From assembly GCA_001724265.1 (NCBI GenBank), contig MEDY01000026.1, positions 61,834-125,833 of the forward strand: a stretch of DNA of 64,000 bases, read 5' to 3'. A program made the position numbers and the translations under genes. This DNA is from Rhizaria sp. SCN 62-66 (taxonomy: Eukaryota > Rhizaria, unplaced). Below the pieces are notes generated by a model. The model searched no databases. It was given only the letters and a program-made list of their open reading frames with translations, and was not told where the DNA came from. Of this stretch, positions 21,901-33,703 are shown piece by piece. Positions within the stretch are counted from its first letter, which is position 1. Every line of letters begins with the position of its first letter.

Positions 21901-24318
21901 CAGCCACAACCGCAGCGGCCTTGCTGGGTGATTTGACCGGGGACGCGCGCAACTGGCCCATCATAGAATCGAGCTCATTTGCTTTACCCATCATCCAACG
22001 GCCCATTGTACGCTTCGGAACGCCACCAGCACCGTTGCTATGAGCAGCGCGAACAGCGCCATCGGTAATAACTCCAGTTGGGGCATTGCCAGAAGAGGGC
22101 TTGTCGTTGGCATTGCTGGTGTTCGCAGCGGCAGCGAGGCCGTCTGTGTCGAGAAACGGGCCAGCAGCGGTGCCCGCCATCAGTAACGCGCGCATTTGGT
22201 TCACAATCGCGTCATCATTGCCTTCGTCCTCAGAACCAGCACTGACAGCAGAGTTTGCGTTCACATCACCGCCCGAACTCGAGCTCGAGCTTGAGGCAAC
22301 CACCGTGATGCTAGAGCCCCTGTTCGCCTTGTTGTTACCCAGCGCTGGATGCGGCCTGGCGTCTTCCGGCGCGACCTTGATTGTCACACTGCGCAGGTCT
22401 CCACCAAACGCAGCTACGGCCGCGGCGCCCTTGGCCAGCCTCTCCGCGTCCTGCTCCGTCAGCGCGCCGCTGGCGATGATGTCACTGAGAGATTCGCGCA
22501 CGAGCGCGTCCGAGGCGAACAGCTCCTTAAGCGTAGGGCGGCGCGCGGGCACGGGGTCTAGCAGCCGGTCAATAAGCGCGAGCAGCGCCGGGGAGTACCG
22601 CGCGGCCGCGGACGGCGGCAACGGCGCGCGCGCGCCGGTGACGATGCCGCGCACGACAGCTGCGAGCGAGGACCCTGAGAACGGCGGCGCAAGAGAGGCC
22701 AGCTCGTGCAGCAGACAGCCCAGGGCCCAGAGGTCGGCGGGCGGGCCGTAGGGCTCGCCGCGGCAGACCTCGGGGGCGAGGTAAAGCGGGGTACCAGCCA
22801 TCGTGGAGGCGAGGTCGGCGCGCGAGGAGAGTGCGCGCGCGATGCCGAAATCGCCCAGTTTCACATGGATATCTACAAGAATTTCGACATAAAAAAACAA
22901 AAAAAGCACGTAATAATTAGACTCACGCATAAAAGCAACCACATTATACTCAAAATACCTGGAGTTTGTTGAAACATATGTGTTTTCGTACCTGAGTCGC
23001 CTTGGAGAAAAACGTTCGCAGCCTTGATATCGCGGTGCAACACCGGCTGCGGGCGGCAGTGCAGCTCGCCCACTGCAACAGCAACCTGAGTCCACCACGC
23101 CATGATGATGTCCTCGGGCAAGTACTCCGGGCGTTTGCATTCGTCATCATCGTCGCCGTTGCCGTCGTCGTCGCCCCCCTCCTGGGCGTTTGTGGGGGAG
23201 TCTGTGACTTTGTTCTCGCCATTCTCATCATCAGGCTTCGCTTGCTGCTGCTGTTTCTGCGCCTTGGCGCGATTGTTCGCGTTGCGCTGCGCGCTCTTCT
23301 CATCCCACTGCTGCATCTGCTGCTTGGTGAACCACACGCACTGCGCCAGGTCGCCGCCGTGACATAGCTCCATCACGAGATAGAAGATTCCCGACGGCAC
23401 AATCATGCCGGCGCCAGCGGCCGGCCGCGCAGCAGCGCCAGCCGTCGCGCTCGCGTCAGTGCTTGAGCTCGAGGTCGCATTCGCTGCAGTCGCTGCGACA
23501 GTGGAGGGAGCGTAGTCGCTGCGAGCTGCGGCCTGCAAGAGCGCACTGTCTTCATCGCCGAGGGGCTCAAGCGTCACAAGACGGTCAACGTCCGCTGCGG
23601 ACAGCGACAGAACGTTGGTGTGCGCAACACGGAACCGCTCGGCGCTTTCGTCCCATTCCTGCTCCTGCTCTTGCTCATCATCGTCGTCGTCGTCGTCGTT
23701 AGATTGCTGCTCATTGCCGCCGGATGCCGATGACTTGATCTTGGCGGCAATTTGCCCCCACGGCGACTGCCCGGGCGGTTGGTACGGCACCCGGAACCCC
23801 GCGGCGACAAACCCGATAACGCAGGGATGCTGGATCGACGCGAGCATCTGCGCCTCGGCCACTGCAGCTCGGCGTTGGTCGGGCGTCAAGCGACGCCACC
23901 GCAACTCTTTCACGCAGAACAGCCGCGGGTCCGCGTTGTCGTTCTCCGCGCTCGAGTCGGCGTTCGCGGCTGAGAGGGCGGCAAGCGCAGACGCAGGGAG
24001 TCCGTCGATGCAGCGGGCTGCGAACACGGTCGACACGTCGCTGGAGCCCAGCAGGCGCTCGGATTGGTAACTCGACGAGCGGCGCGCGCGCAGGGCCGCA
24101 ACAGAAAAGGTAGGGGCTGGCACATGCGCGGAGGCAGGCTGGGCTGGGGTTGGCGCCGCTGCGGGTGAGCTAGAGTCAGAAACAGCAGAGTCCGCCGCAT
24201 GGGCGGGAGAAGAAACCGGAGCGTCGATCTCTGAAGGAACTGTAGGAGCCGATGTAAGGGCAGGCGCGGGAAGCGAGGCCTCAACAACGGTACTGTCCAA
24301 AGCAGGCGGCGCGGACAT
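18977..24318 (-). CDS. NEK-like serine/threonine protein kinase with long disordered C-terminus
   Basis: Two exons, 24318-22992 and 22872-18977 (TAA), give 1,740 aa; the GTACGA...TTGTAG intron splits an Asp codon just after the catalytic loop. The kinase domain spans about residues 83-545: a degenerate glycine loop (LLGSSDVSTVFAAR), VKELRW lysine, NEK-like VMELCHGGDLAQ, HRDIKAANVF at 428-437, DFG 450-452, GTPLYLAPE 469-477 and DLWALGCLLHELASL. NEK kinases act in centrosome, cilium and mitotic control. Two acidic or Gln-rich inserts interrupt the domain, between beta4 and beta5 and between alphaD and alphaE. The remaining 1,200 or so residues are Ala/Ser/Pro-rich, with possible phospho-sites but no domain I recognise. 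It is convergent with the RS-rich gene, 167 bases away. Another CAMK- or ULK-like kinase is possible but less likely. Confidence 0.85.
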
Positions 24319-24842
24319 TTACGCCGGGTAACAAAACACGCGCGGCAAGGTTGTGTTTACGCTAACAAATACTAACGAGGTTTGAGGAATGCAGCCAAAG
24401 GAGGCTACAAGAAAGTCGGTGTGCAAACAACGGGAAAGCAGTGTTTAGGGGGTAATGAAAAAGATAATTAATTTTTCAGCAATGGAAAATGTAAATGCGT
24501 TGTTTAAACATATGTTGACGATTAAAACAGTGCACTGTGCGTTGATTTGTTGTGTTCGCGCGTGTAGTAGCCGTTGCAGCCTCACTCGTGTCGCTGGCTT
24601 TTAACCCTCATTTTTGGTAAGGCATTTCTCACCGGAGAATCCGTTACCATCAAGATGAGTTCGCAGCAAAATATTTCCGACAAATATACACATGAGCAAA
24701 CAGTTGAATTCGCGTTTGAGCTAGCATGTCCTTCTCACATTCACGCGCTGTCTGACTCGATCGAATCTTCATGTCGTCACCCTTGTAGCCACCCACACAG
24801 AGCGGCTACGCGACCCAGAGCAGGTGCCTGCATACTGCTGCA
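24319..24842. other. Divergent intergenic region NEK-like / GNAT
   Basis: This 0.5 kb AT-rich spacer between divergent genes must contain both promoters. No recognisable box pair, repeat or exon was seen. Confidence 0.4.
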
Positions 24843-26739
24843 ATGTCCCAACAGCCTATGCATAGTCCTAGCGAAGCGCCGTCTACTGGTGTAGCTTCGA
24901 CACCTGGCTTTGCCGCGAGTGGCGCGAGTTCTGGTTCTTCGAGTGATAACATTCTGACAACTGCTTTGACGCTGCATAGCCCCACCATAGACTATCCCCT
25001 GGTCCCGGCCTCGCTTGCTACAGCACCCCGTGTCAATGACATCACACAACTTAACTCGTTGCTACTGCGCAGTAAGAAGGGCAACGTCTTCCGCGTCGCA
25101 GTTGAGTCCCCCGAGTCATGCAAAGCCATCGTACGTGAATTATATCTCCACAAAACACTATTTATCTCGCGGAGTTCTGAGTATAACATTATGTAACAAT
25201 GGGGTGCTGTAGCACATTGCGCACCAAATGTGATATTGAGATTTCACCTTCACATGCATTTATCTTTCTTATTTTCCCTTGTTGATATGATTCCTTCTCT
25301 TTTGATTTCTCACACTGTGCGTTGCGCTCGCTGCGCAACAACACAGTACGATGCCCAGGGCCGCTTTTGCGAGGACTCCCACATCTCTCTGGACCACGAG
25401 CTTTTGATCCGTGACTCGTTCATCGAGGGCGACTACGACGTTCACCCGCCGCCCTCTTCCGCATCCGCAGCACTCTCTCACAAACCGCAGCCGCAGTCTT
25501 AGTCGCACTCCCCTCGTTTGTCGCGCACTGCATCTTCTGGCATTGTGACCGGAGCTGCTGCGTTGAGTGCGAGCGCCCCGTTTGACCCCAATGAGCACGC
25601 TATGTTCTGTGCGACCTTGCGCGATCCTGTCACGAATGAGGTACGTTTCACAGTTCAGTCACGTCATTTATACAGGTGCTTCGCATGCTGTTGAGAAAAG
25701 CCTTTTTAGCATCCCAATGTCAACAGTCTCTTAGCATCACATAAGTTTTTTTTTTCTCATTTATATCGGACTCTGACGACGAATTCCGCGTTCAACGTGT
25801 ACACAATCGCATATCAACATCTTTGCATCACAACTCGACTTTTCTCTCATCTCCTTCATCACAACACTTTCCGTGATGCGACGCGTACCCCATCACAAGG
25901 CTGCCGGCATTGCGTTCTGGCGCGAGGTGCCCGCAGCCGACATGGAGCGCTGGATGGCGCCTTCGATGGCGAAGCGGCTCCAGCACATCTACTCTGCGCC
26001 AGAGTCGCCCTTTTACTGCGGACCCGCCGGCATCAGCAACAGCAGCAGCGCGAGTGCGAGCATGAACAGCAGCAGCCTCAATGCGCCTGGTGCCACTGGT
26101 TCTGACTCACACACGACAGGCTCACATTCACCGTCGCTGCAATCACATCAGGCTGCGCTGTCGTCGTCGACGGCGTTGATCCCCGCCCCCGGCCTCGCCA
26201 TCCCTGTCTCCGGCGGCCCCCCGTACCCGCTCTCGGCGGTCTACATGCGCTGGATCAAGCTCGAACTCATCGCCACCAGTCCGCAGCACTACGGCCGCGG
26301 CGTCGCAACCCTGCTCCTCTCCGCAGTGCTGCTCGGCGCCGCCTTACGCGCACAGGAGCGCTGCGTGCTGCACGTGGCCGGCGGGGACGACAACGTGCCC
26401 GCGCGCCGGCTGTACGAGCGCTTTTGCTTTGCGCCCGTGCCTGGCGACGCGTTCCACCGGCCGAACAAAGACGTGTGGGCGTTGGTGGACATCGCCGGCG
26501 CGCTGAGGCGGGTGGCAGAGGACGGTGTCGTCGCCGGGGCGGCTGTCGTACCCACTGTTACTGGGGCGGACGGCGCGGCGCCGGTCGAGGGCGGGATTAA
26601 GCACCAGGCGTCGAGCGCGACTCAGGAGGCGCAGCGGGAGCAGCATGAGAAGCAGCAGATGAAGGACGTGAAGAGCGGGAATGCAATTATAATGCATGTT
26701 TCAATTTTTGGTGAAGGCCATACGCAAGGCACTAATTAA
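24843..26739 (+). CDS. GNAT-family N-acetyltransferase with an in-frame TAG
   Basis: Three exons, 24843-25130, 25347-25640 and 25900-26739 (TAA), all phase 0, give 473 aa if TAG is sense. Both introns begin GTACGT. The last acceptor (CACAAG) is the only AG available between the upstream in-frame TGA (25774-25776) and the conserved AAGIAFWREV, so it is well constrained though weak. The C-terminal half has the GNAT core: RWIKLELIATSPQHYGRGVA (motif A, acetyl-CoA pyrophosphate loop of Q/RxxGxG/A type) and NVPARRLYERFCF (motif B). The substrate is unknown. Exon 2 reads through TAG 25500-25502 between PQPQS and SHSPRLS, with 46 more open codons up to a canonical donor. Under the standard code the gene would be truncated before the catalytic core. 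Confidence 0.8.
25500..25502 (+). other. In-frame TAG read as sense (GNAT codon 148)
   Basis: The codon lies between TCT and TCG inside exon 2. Downstream codons stay open and protein-like to the donor at 25641. No alternative GT-AG pair that removes it is obvious. Confidence 0.75.
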
Positions 26740-27083
26740 ATGCGTTGAAAAATATACAAATACAGCGTTTATTTCATAGAACGTGTTTGTTTAGCAAACT
26801 TATCGTGTTGAATTTGAAACTCACCACGAACGCGTATTTGCACTCCGTCGCTGGAGGGACCAGGCGAGGGGGTTTGCGAGACTTGCGCACCCAGGCTCTC
26901 ACGGATACTGGCGTCGATAGTTAAGAATCTGTTTAATTTCCCAGTTAATTTCGTCACTAACATACCTATTTCAGTTTAATTTGTCGCTCATCACCACGTC
27001 TTTCCCTTCCATTTTTCAATCCGATTTTCACGCCTTCCCACTACCCTCCTTCCTTGCGTTTTGTGCGCACGCAGTCGCTTACG
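26740..27083. other. Intergenic spacer GNAT / helicase
   Basis: This 344-base region contains the GNAT 3' flank and the helicase promoter. A 64-codon minus-strand frame (26963-26769) exists in it but matches nothing I know. Confidence 0.4.
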
Positions 27084-30000
27084 ATGCCTCCGAAAGGCAG
27101 GGGCGGAAAGTCCGGCGGTGGCAAAGGTGGCAAGGGCGGCAAGGGCGGCAAGTCCGAGCCCGCGCCCGCGCCCGTGTTGACCCCGGAGCAGAACAACCGC
27201 GTCTCGCAGATCTGCAACGTCGAGACGACCATGCGCCAAGAGTCTTTGCGCAAGTCCAAGTTCAACGAGATGAAGCGCTTCGTCGCCACCAACGGCGGCG
27301 TCGCACCCGCGTACATTAACGGCGGCTTCGGCATGCCCGCGTCTCTGACGGACGTCGTGTTGACTAAGGAGGAAGTGTTTCAGATCCGCGAGGAGTCGCT
27401 GTACGTCGCACGCAAGTCTGTGTTAGGCGACGCGAAGCCGCCGAAGCCGCCGAAGCAGGAGAAGGCGCCCAAGGGTGCCAAGGGGGGCAAGGCTGGCAAG
27501 AACCAGGACGCTCCCGTCTACGAGCCCGCGCCCCAGCAGCAGTATCAACAGCAACAGCAACAGCAGAAGGGTGGCAAGCCGAACTACAGCACAGGCAGCA
27601 ACAACAACAACGCTAACGCTGGGGCTAAGGGCGCTTTTTCAACGATGCTTCCCCGCGAGATGCTCATGGCGTTTGACCAGTTTAAGGCCAGCTCCAACAT
27701 GGCTCAAATCACGTTCCCTCCCACGTTGACTAAAGAGCACCGCGCTCGTCTCCACGACCTCGCGCGTCGCCAGGTACGCCTCTTTTTTTTTGTTGACATT
27801 TTGCAACGCATAATCTCATCATAGCTTTGTCATGCCACGATTAATTTCTGCATCTAACCGCGATTTGTTGAAATGCCCCGAATTGCCAAGTTTTTAATAA
27901 TATTGCATCTTTGTTGCACTTCAAAACCTCACTTTCGTCCTTTCTTCTGCGACAAACTCTTCTCTGACAACAGGGCTTCGAGACGTGCTCCTCCGGCGGC
28001 GCCTCCGAGCGCATGCTCACCATCTCCCGCGCGCGCTCCATCGTCAAGGACACCCGCCGCGCCGCCCGCTCCAGCGCCGCCGCCGCCGCCATCCAGGCCT
28101 CCGGGTCCGCCGCCGCGCCCACCTCTGGCCTCGCGAAGGAAGTGGTCAAGTTCAGCTACGACGGCGCCGCTCTGACCGAGTTGCCGCAGATCATGGACGC
28201 CTTCCCACAGGCTGTCAACGCGCTTGTCGCGCTCGACATCATCGCGACTGCCCCTGACGATGACGACGACACCAGCGGAAACAACAACTCTGCCGGCAAC
28301 GTTATGATGGTCAACACTGATGGGTCGATCGCCGTCGTCGCCGCGTCCGCTGCGGCCACGGGCGCGACGGGCAGTGGCAGTGTGTCGGTCTCGCAGGCCG
28401 CGCGCGCTGCCCGTCAGCTCGCCCAGGTATGTCCTGTCACTTGACTCTAAGAAAACGAGTAAATTTCAATTCAGCTTATTATAAGTTGGACTACGCTTTG
28501 TTAATCGAACATGTTCTGAGTTGCTCAATATTTACATGCACAGTCTATTTCTAAAATTCACTAAAGTTGACTCTATAACTCATTTTGTGCATATTTCATC
28601 TTGCTTGCTTTGTTTCATTCCGAACTGCAGGCCCGTCGCGATGCTGCTATGGCTGCGTCCACCGAGGCCGCGATCGCCGCCGCCACTGGCGCCAAGCCCC
28701 CCTCTGCCGCTGCCCCGACCACTGCCGCCGGCAAGCGCGCCGCTGCCGCCGCCGCCGCCGCTGTTGGTGTCGCGTCCAGTCTCGTTTCTGTCGTGATGCC
28801 ACCTGAGGGATTCGCCAAGGTCCCTGTGTCGGACCCGGCGCCGGCACGCCCGCTGCATTTGCCCGCTTTCGGCCGCAGGGATGAGTTTTACCACGCGCTC
28901 GACCGCCACCAGGTACGCTCACAGCTCGAAAGCAACCAAGAAACAACACGATGTCGTATATTGGAAGACATTTTCCGACTTTATTTGATCTATAGTTCAT
29001 TTTATCGCTTTGATGTACATTTGTATATACGTACACTAATTTTGGTCTTTATATGCTTACATATACCCTTATTTCAACTCATTTGTTTCTCCGTCTCAGG
29101 TCGTAATCGTGGCTGGCGCGACGGGCTCCGGCAAGTCTACCCAGTTCCCCCAGTTCATCCTCGACCGCGCCGAGGCCCTCCGCGCGGCGGGGTGCTCCCA
29201 TACGGCCACCAACAAGGACGCCACGGCCTCTGGTCTCCTCCCGCAGCCGTCCGAGGTGCGCGTGGTTGTGACCGAGCCGCGCCGTATCGCGGCCATGGCG
29301 CTCGCGACGCGCGTCGCAGAGGAGCGCGGCGAGGAGATCATCTTCGGAGACGACGATGGCAAGTCTAACAATACCAATAGCGGTAAGAGTGCTGGCACGG
29401 TCGGTTACTCGATCCGCCACGAGTCCCAGCAGAGCCAGAACACACGCTTGCTGTACTGCACCGTCGGCATCCTGCTGCGCCGCATCACTTCCAGTCGCTT
29501 CCGCGCGCAGAGCCGCGGCAAGAGCACGCTGAACCCCATGGACGACGGGTACTGGACGGAGCCCGAGTCGCCGTTCATCCAACGTCTCCTGCAGTCGCTG
29601 TCCAATGTCACGCACATCGTCATCGATGAGGTGCACGAGCGTGGCAAGATGACCGATTTCCTGCTCATCATCGTCAAGCACATCCTCCCGCACCGCCGCG
29701 ACCTCCGTCTCATTCTCATGTCCGCCACCCTCGACGCACAGCTTTTCTCCGATTACTTCGGCGGCGCGCCTGTGGTCGAGGTCGAGGGCCGCACTTTCCC
29801 CGTCGACGTGTTCCATGCGCACGAGCTCCTCGCCTCGCTCCCGCGCGCATGCAACCGCATCTCGCGCTTCCCGCTGGATCCCATCTCGCACCCGGCGCGG
29901 CTGAGCAACGACCCCATGCAGGGTCTGCCTCCTGGCGCGGGGCCCGGAGCCGTGCCGCCGAGCGACGCTGCCGACGCCGCGGCCACGGCGTACTTGGTCC

Positions 30001-32891
30001 GACTTGAGGAGTCGTTCGGGCCCACGGTTACTCGCGCGGCCCTGGCCATGGACACACGCAAACTGCGCGGCAACACCGACCTGACGCTGTTCATGGACCT
30101 TCTGCTGTACATCACTGACCGTGAGATCACGGCCGCTGAGCTCGACGCTATGGGCTCCGCCAAGGCGGGGTCGAAGCTCGCCACCGCCAAGCGCTCCGGC
30201 AAGGTGTGGGTGACTGAAGACACTGGCAAGGGCGGCAAGAAGGCCGGCGGCGCCAACCGTTTGGCTGCCGCCGCGCCCATCACCAGCGTGAGCTCAAAGT
30301 CGGCCAAGGTCGTCAAGTCCGAGTTTGACTACGACGCCGACACCGACGCCGCGGCCCTCACCGCCGCGCCCTCTGGCGCCGACCGCCTCACTGCGGCGTT
30401 CGGCGGCCTCACCCTCGCCACGGACAGCGCCGCCAACGCCGGCGGTGTCCAGTTGTTTGACGAGTTCGGCTTCCCCATCGCCGCGTCCGCCGTTTCCTCC
30501 CCCCCAGCGCCCGGTTTTGCGGCCGGTCTGTTCCCCACCGCGGCGCACGACGCGCGCTCGCACCGTGGCCGCCGCGGCGGCTCGGGCCCCGACGCTGAGC
30601 CCAGCACGCCGAGTGTCATCGCGCAGCTTGAGGCGGACGACGCTGCCCACGGTCATCCCTGGCGCGGCCCCGGCGCCACCCTCAACGAGGATGAGGACGA
30701 GGACGACGACGAGGACGACGGCAAGGCTGAGAAGGCCAAGGCGAAGGCCGCGAAGACTGCTGAGGAAGAGGAGGCCGCGAAGCCGGCGAAGAGGCATACG
30801 GCCGCCGCCTCTGCCGCAGCGAACAAGTCCTTCAAGGGCGGCAAGGGCGGCCGCGGCGGCGCCGGCAGCAGCGACACGCTGTCTGACCTGCCCGCGCATT
30901 GCCCCGGCCTGCCCCCGCGCGCCGAGCTGCCCTACGGCGCGATCCTGGTGTTCCTGCCATCATGGGACAGCATCACCGAGATCATGACTGAGATCGAGAT
31001 GCACCCGGTCCTGGGCGATAAGTCGCGCTTCTGGATCGTGCCCTTGCACTCTTCGCTCACGTCAGAGGAGCAGCGCGACGCGTTCGTGCGCCCCGAGCGC
31101 GGCCAGTGGAAGATCATTCTCTCGACCAACATCGCCGAGACGTCCGTCACCGTCGAAGACATCGTGTACGTCATCGACTTCGGTCTCGTCAAGGAGAAGC
31201 TCTTCGACGCCAAGGCCAACATCTCAACGTTCGGGCCCACATGGATCGCGCGCGCCAACGCCACGCAGCGCGCCGGCCGCGCCGGCCGCGTGCGCCGCGG
31301 GTTCTGCTTCCGGCTGTACTCGGAGATGTTCACGACGCAGATGGCGCCCACGGCGCTGCCTGAGCTGCTGTGTACGCCGCTTGAGGACATCGTGCTTAAC
31401 GTCAAGGCGCTGCTCATGGGCCCGCCGGAGGACAAACGCGACCGTGAGCGTCAGCAGCGCAACAAAACCAGCAACAATCGCCGCGGTGGCCGCAACAACA
31501 ACAGTAGTTACGGTGAGGAAGAAGACGACGACGAAGACAACGACGACGACGAGGAGGAGGACGCTGGCCATCCCACGCGTGTTGGTGAGACAATGGCGTT
31601 CCTCGCGCGCGCCATCGAGCCCCCGGAGGAGGCGTTCGTGACCAAGTCGATCAAGGACCTCATGCGTCTCAACGCGCTCGACAACGATGAGTACATCACC
31701 GAGATCGGCCGTTTCTTCATCACCATGCCGCTCGAGGCCCGCCACGCGCGCATGCTGCTGCTGGCCGCGTTGCTCGGCGTGTTCGACCCCGTTCTCACCT
31801 TCGTCGCTGCGTCATCGTGCGCGCCGCTGTTCGTGGTCGGCGCCAAGGACGAGCGCGACGCGATCCGCGCCAACATCAAGTGCTTCGCCGGCGACTCCGA
31901 GTCGGACACGATGGCGACACTGGGCGCGTTCAACGAGTGCGTGGCCGCGAGCGACCGCAAGGGCTTCTGCGTCGCCAACTACATGAAGTTCGCTGTGTTT
32001 ATCGCCATCGTGCGCACCAAGCAGCAGCTGCTGCAGATCTTCAAGTCCGCTCCTGCGCTGCGCTCTGTCGTGCCCGAACGCTGTCTGATCAACTTTGCCG
32101 GCAAGCTCATCATCCCGGGCGCCGAAGAGGACGCCAACGGCCGCGCGCGCGAGGCGCACTTCAACTGCAACGCGCACCACTTGCCGCTGGTCGAGGCCGT
32201 CATCGGCGCCGGGTTATACCCGCAGATCGGCGCGCTGCAGGCCAAGGGTAAGAACCCGCGCGCGTCTGCGCTGCTGCGCCCACCCGTCGGCAACGTCGGG
32301 CTCGCGTTCCACTCTCTCGCGGCCACGTCCTCGGGCCCGGCGCCCTGCTCGCTCGTCGGGTACGGCGAAGTAGTCGGTACGCCGTCGCTCACGCTGCGGT
32401 CCATCACGTTCCTGTCGCCGCTCGCCGCGCTGGTGCTGGCGCCTGCGAACAAGACGGTGCTCGAGTACGACACCAACGTCGTCGGCGCCTACGTCGAGAA
32501 GTACAACAACATGCTTGATGCGCAGGGCGGCAACACCGCGCTGCGCCCCGGGCAGCAGCGCCCGCGCGGCATCCTGCACATCGACGAGTGGCTCGGTGTC
32601 GAGATGGACATCGCCAGCGTGTCCAACATGCAGCTGCTGCGCGGCCTCATCTCCGCGCTCTACCAGCTCGCCGCCACACGAGGGCTCTCCGGCCAGGCAC
32701 GCGCGCTCGGCTTCCACCTCGGCGAGCTCATTGCAGATGCGCTCCAGGGTGCCGCCGAGCAGCGCCGCATGGCTAACGCCAACGAGGAAGGGCTTAAGAC
32801 GTCGCTGTCGCTTCCTGTCGGGCTCCAGGGCCGCGGTGGGGCGCAGCAGCAGCAGAAGCAGAAGCCTAAGGGCGGACGCGGCCGCCGGTAA
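27084..32891 (+). CDS. R3H-domain DEAH-box RNA helicase (YTHDC2/DHX36-like)
   Basis: Four exons (27084-27773, 27974-28426, 28631-28912, 29100-32891 TAA), all phase 0, give 1,738 aa. Introns begin GTACGC, GTATGT and GTACGC. The N-terminus is Gly/Lys-rich (KGGKGGKGGK), a likely RNA-binding tail. An R3H domain (ITFPPTLTKEHRARLHDLARRQ | GFETCSSGG...RMLTISR) is split by intron 1 at residue 230. The helicase core has GATGSGKST (P-loop, about 481), TEPRRIAAMA (Ia), DEVHER (motif II, about 651), SATLD (III, about 683), TNIAETSVTVEDI (V) and QRAGRAGR (VI). Helicase-associated and OB-fold regions follow. R3H plus DEAH order resembles YTHDC2, but no YTH domain is seen. A large acidic, Ala-rich insert sits between the two RecA lobes. 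It probably remodels RNA or RNPs using NTP. Confidence 0.9.
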
Positions 32892-33703
32892 ATGCGAAGC
32901 CGCGTAAGCCGAGTATTGTCTCTTTTGTCTTGCTCTTTGTTTTATCTTTTTGTTTCATTTCTTTGTATCTGTTTTTCTCCCGATATATATCAGCAACTTG
33001 TCTTTTCTCTATCCAGTGATAGTTTCTACTACAATAGCCGATTAGTATTCTTTTCACGCGTTTTTATGGTCGCGTTTTTTTCTTCAATCTAATGACTTAT
33101 GTGATGATTCTTTCACATGCTCTAGTTCTAATCCTGTATGCCAAAAAAATGTGTTACGCAGTGTGTTACACAGTTTAAGTATTCAAATATGTTTATGCAA
33201 TGCGTTGTTTTGTCCCCAATATCTTTAATGTTGTGTTACCACGTACACGCCGAACTAGACAACGAACATACACACATGTACTTGTGCATAATTGAGAACT
33301 TTTGGGCTGAGAATCATAAGTGCCTTTCCGGTGTTGCCGTGAGTGTAGTGAGTGTATGACTCATAGTCGCGAGCTAATGGTGTTGAGCTTGCCTATTGGC
33401 CGCCTGTTTGTCACTCTCCAGCCGCTATCCAGCTTACGCCAGAGCAGTTTCCTGGTTATTTACTGGTTCCTACTAGTACTAGGTGACACGGATGTATACG
33501 TCGACGAAATAAGTTTCTGCAATGTGTATTCTCATGTTCAAAACCCTACGTTCAAACGTACTGAGCTGTTTGCGCTTGCTTCCACTGGTATTCAATTGCA
33601 ATACAAAACCAAGTAACACCCCTTCCTAAAAATAAAATCACACCACGTGAGTTAATTAAACTACTGTAAAAAACTATTGTAACAAAACGTGATAATACTT
33701 ACA
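32892..33703. other. Intergenic spacer between convergent helicase and PI4K-like genes
   Basis: About 0.8 kb of AT-rich DNA holding the two 3' flanks. Frames such as 33320-33616 have AT-rich codons and no recognisable motif, so I do not call a gene. Confidence 0.45.

Noticed and set aside
26769-26963. 64-codon minus-strand frame between GNAT and helicase genes
   Set aside because: It overlaps the expected helicase promoter, is short and has no recognisable motif. It is kept only as a possibility in the spacer entry.
33320-33616. 98-codon plus-strand frame after the helicase gene
   Set aside because: AT-rich codons, no recognisable motif and no good start context; probably chance in the spacer.
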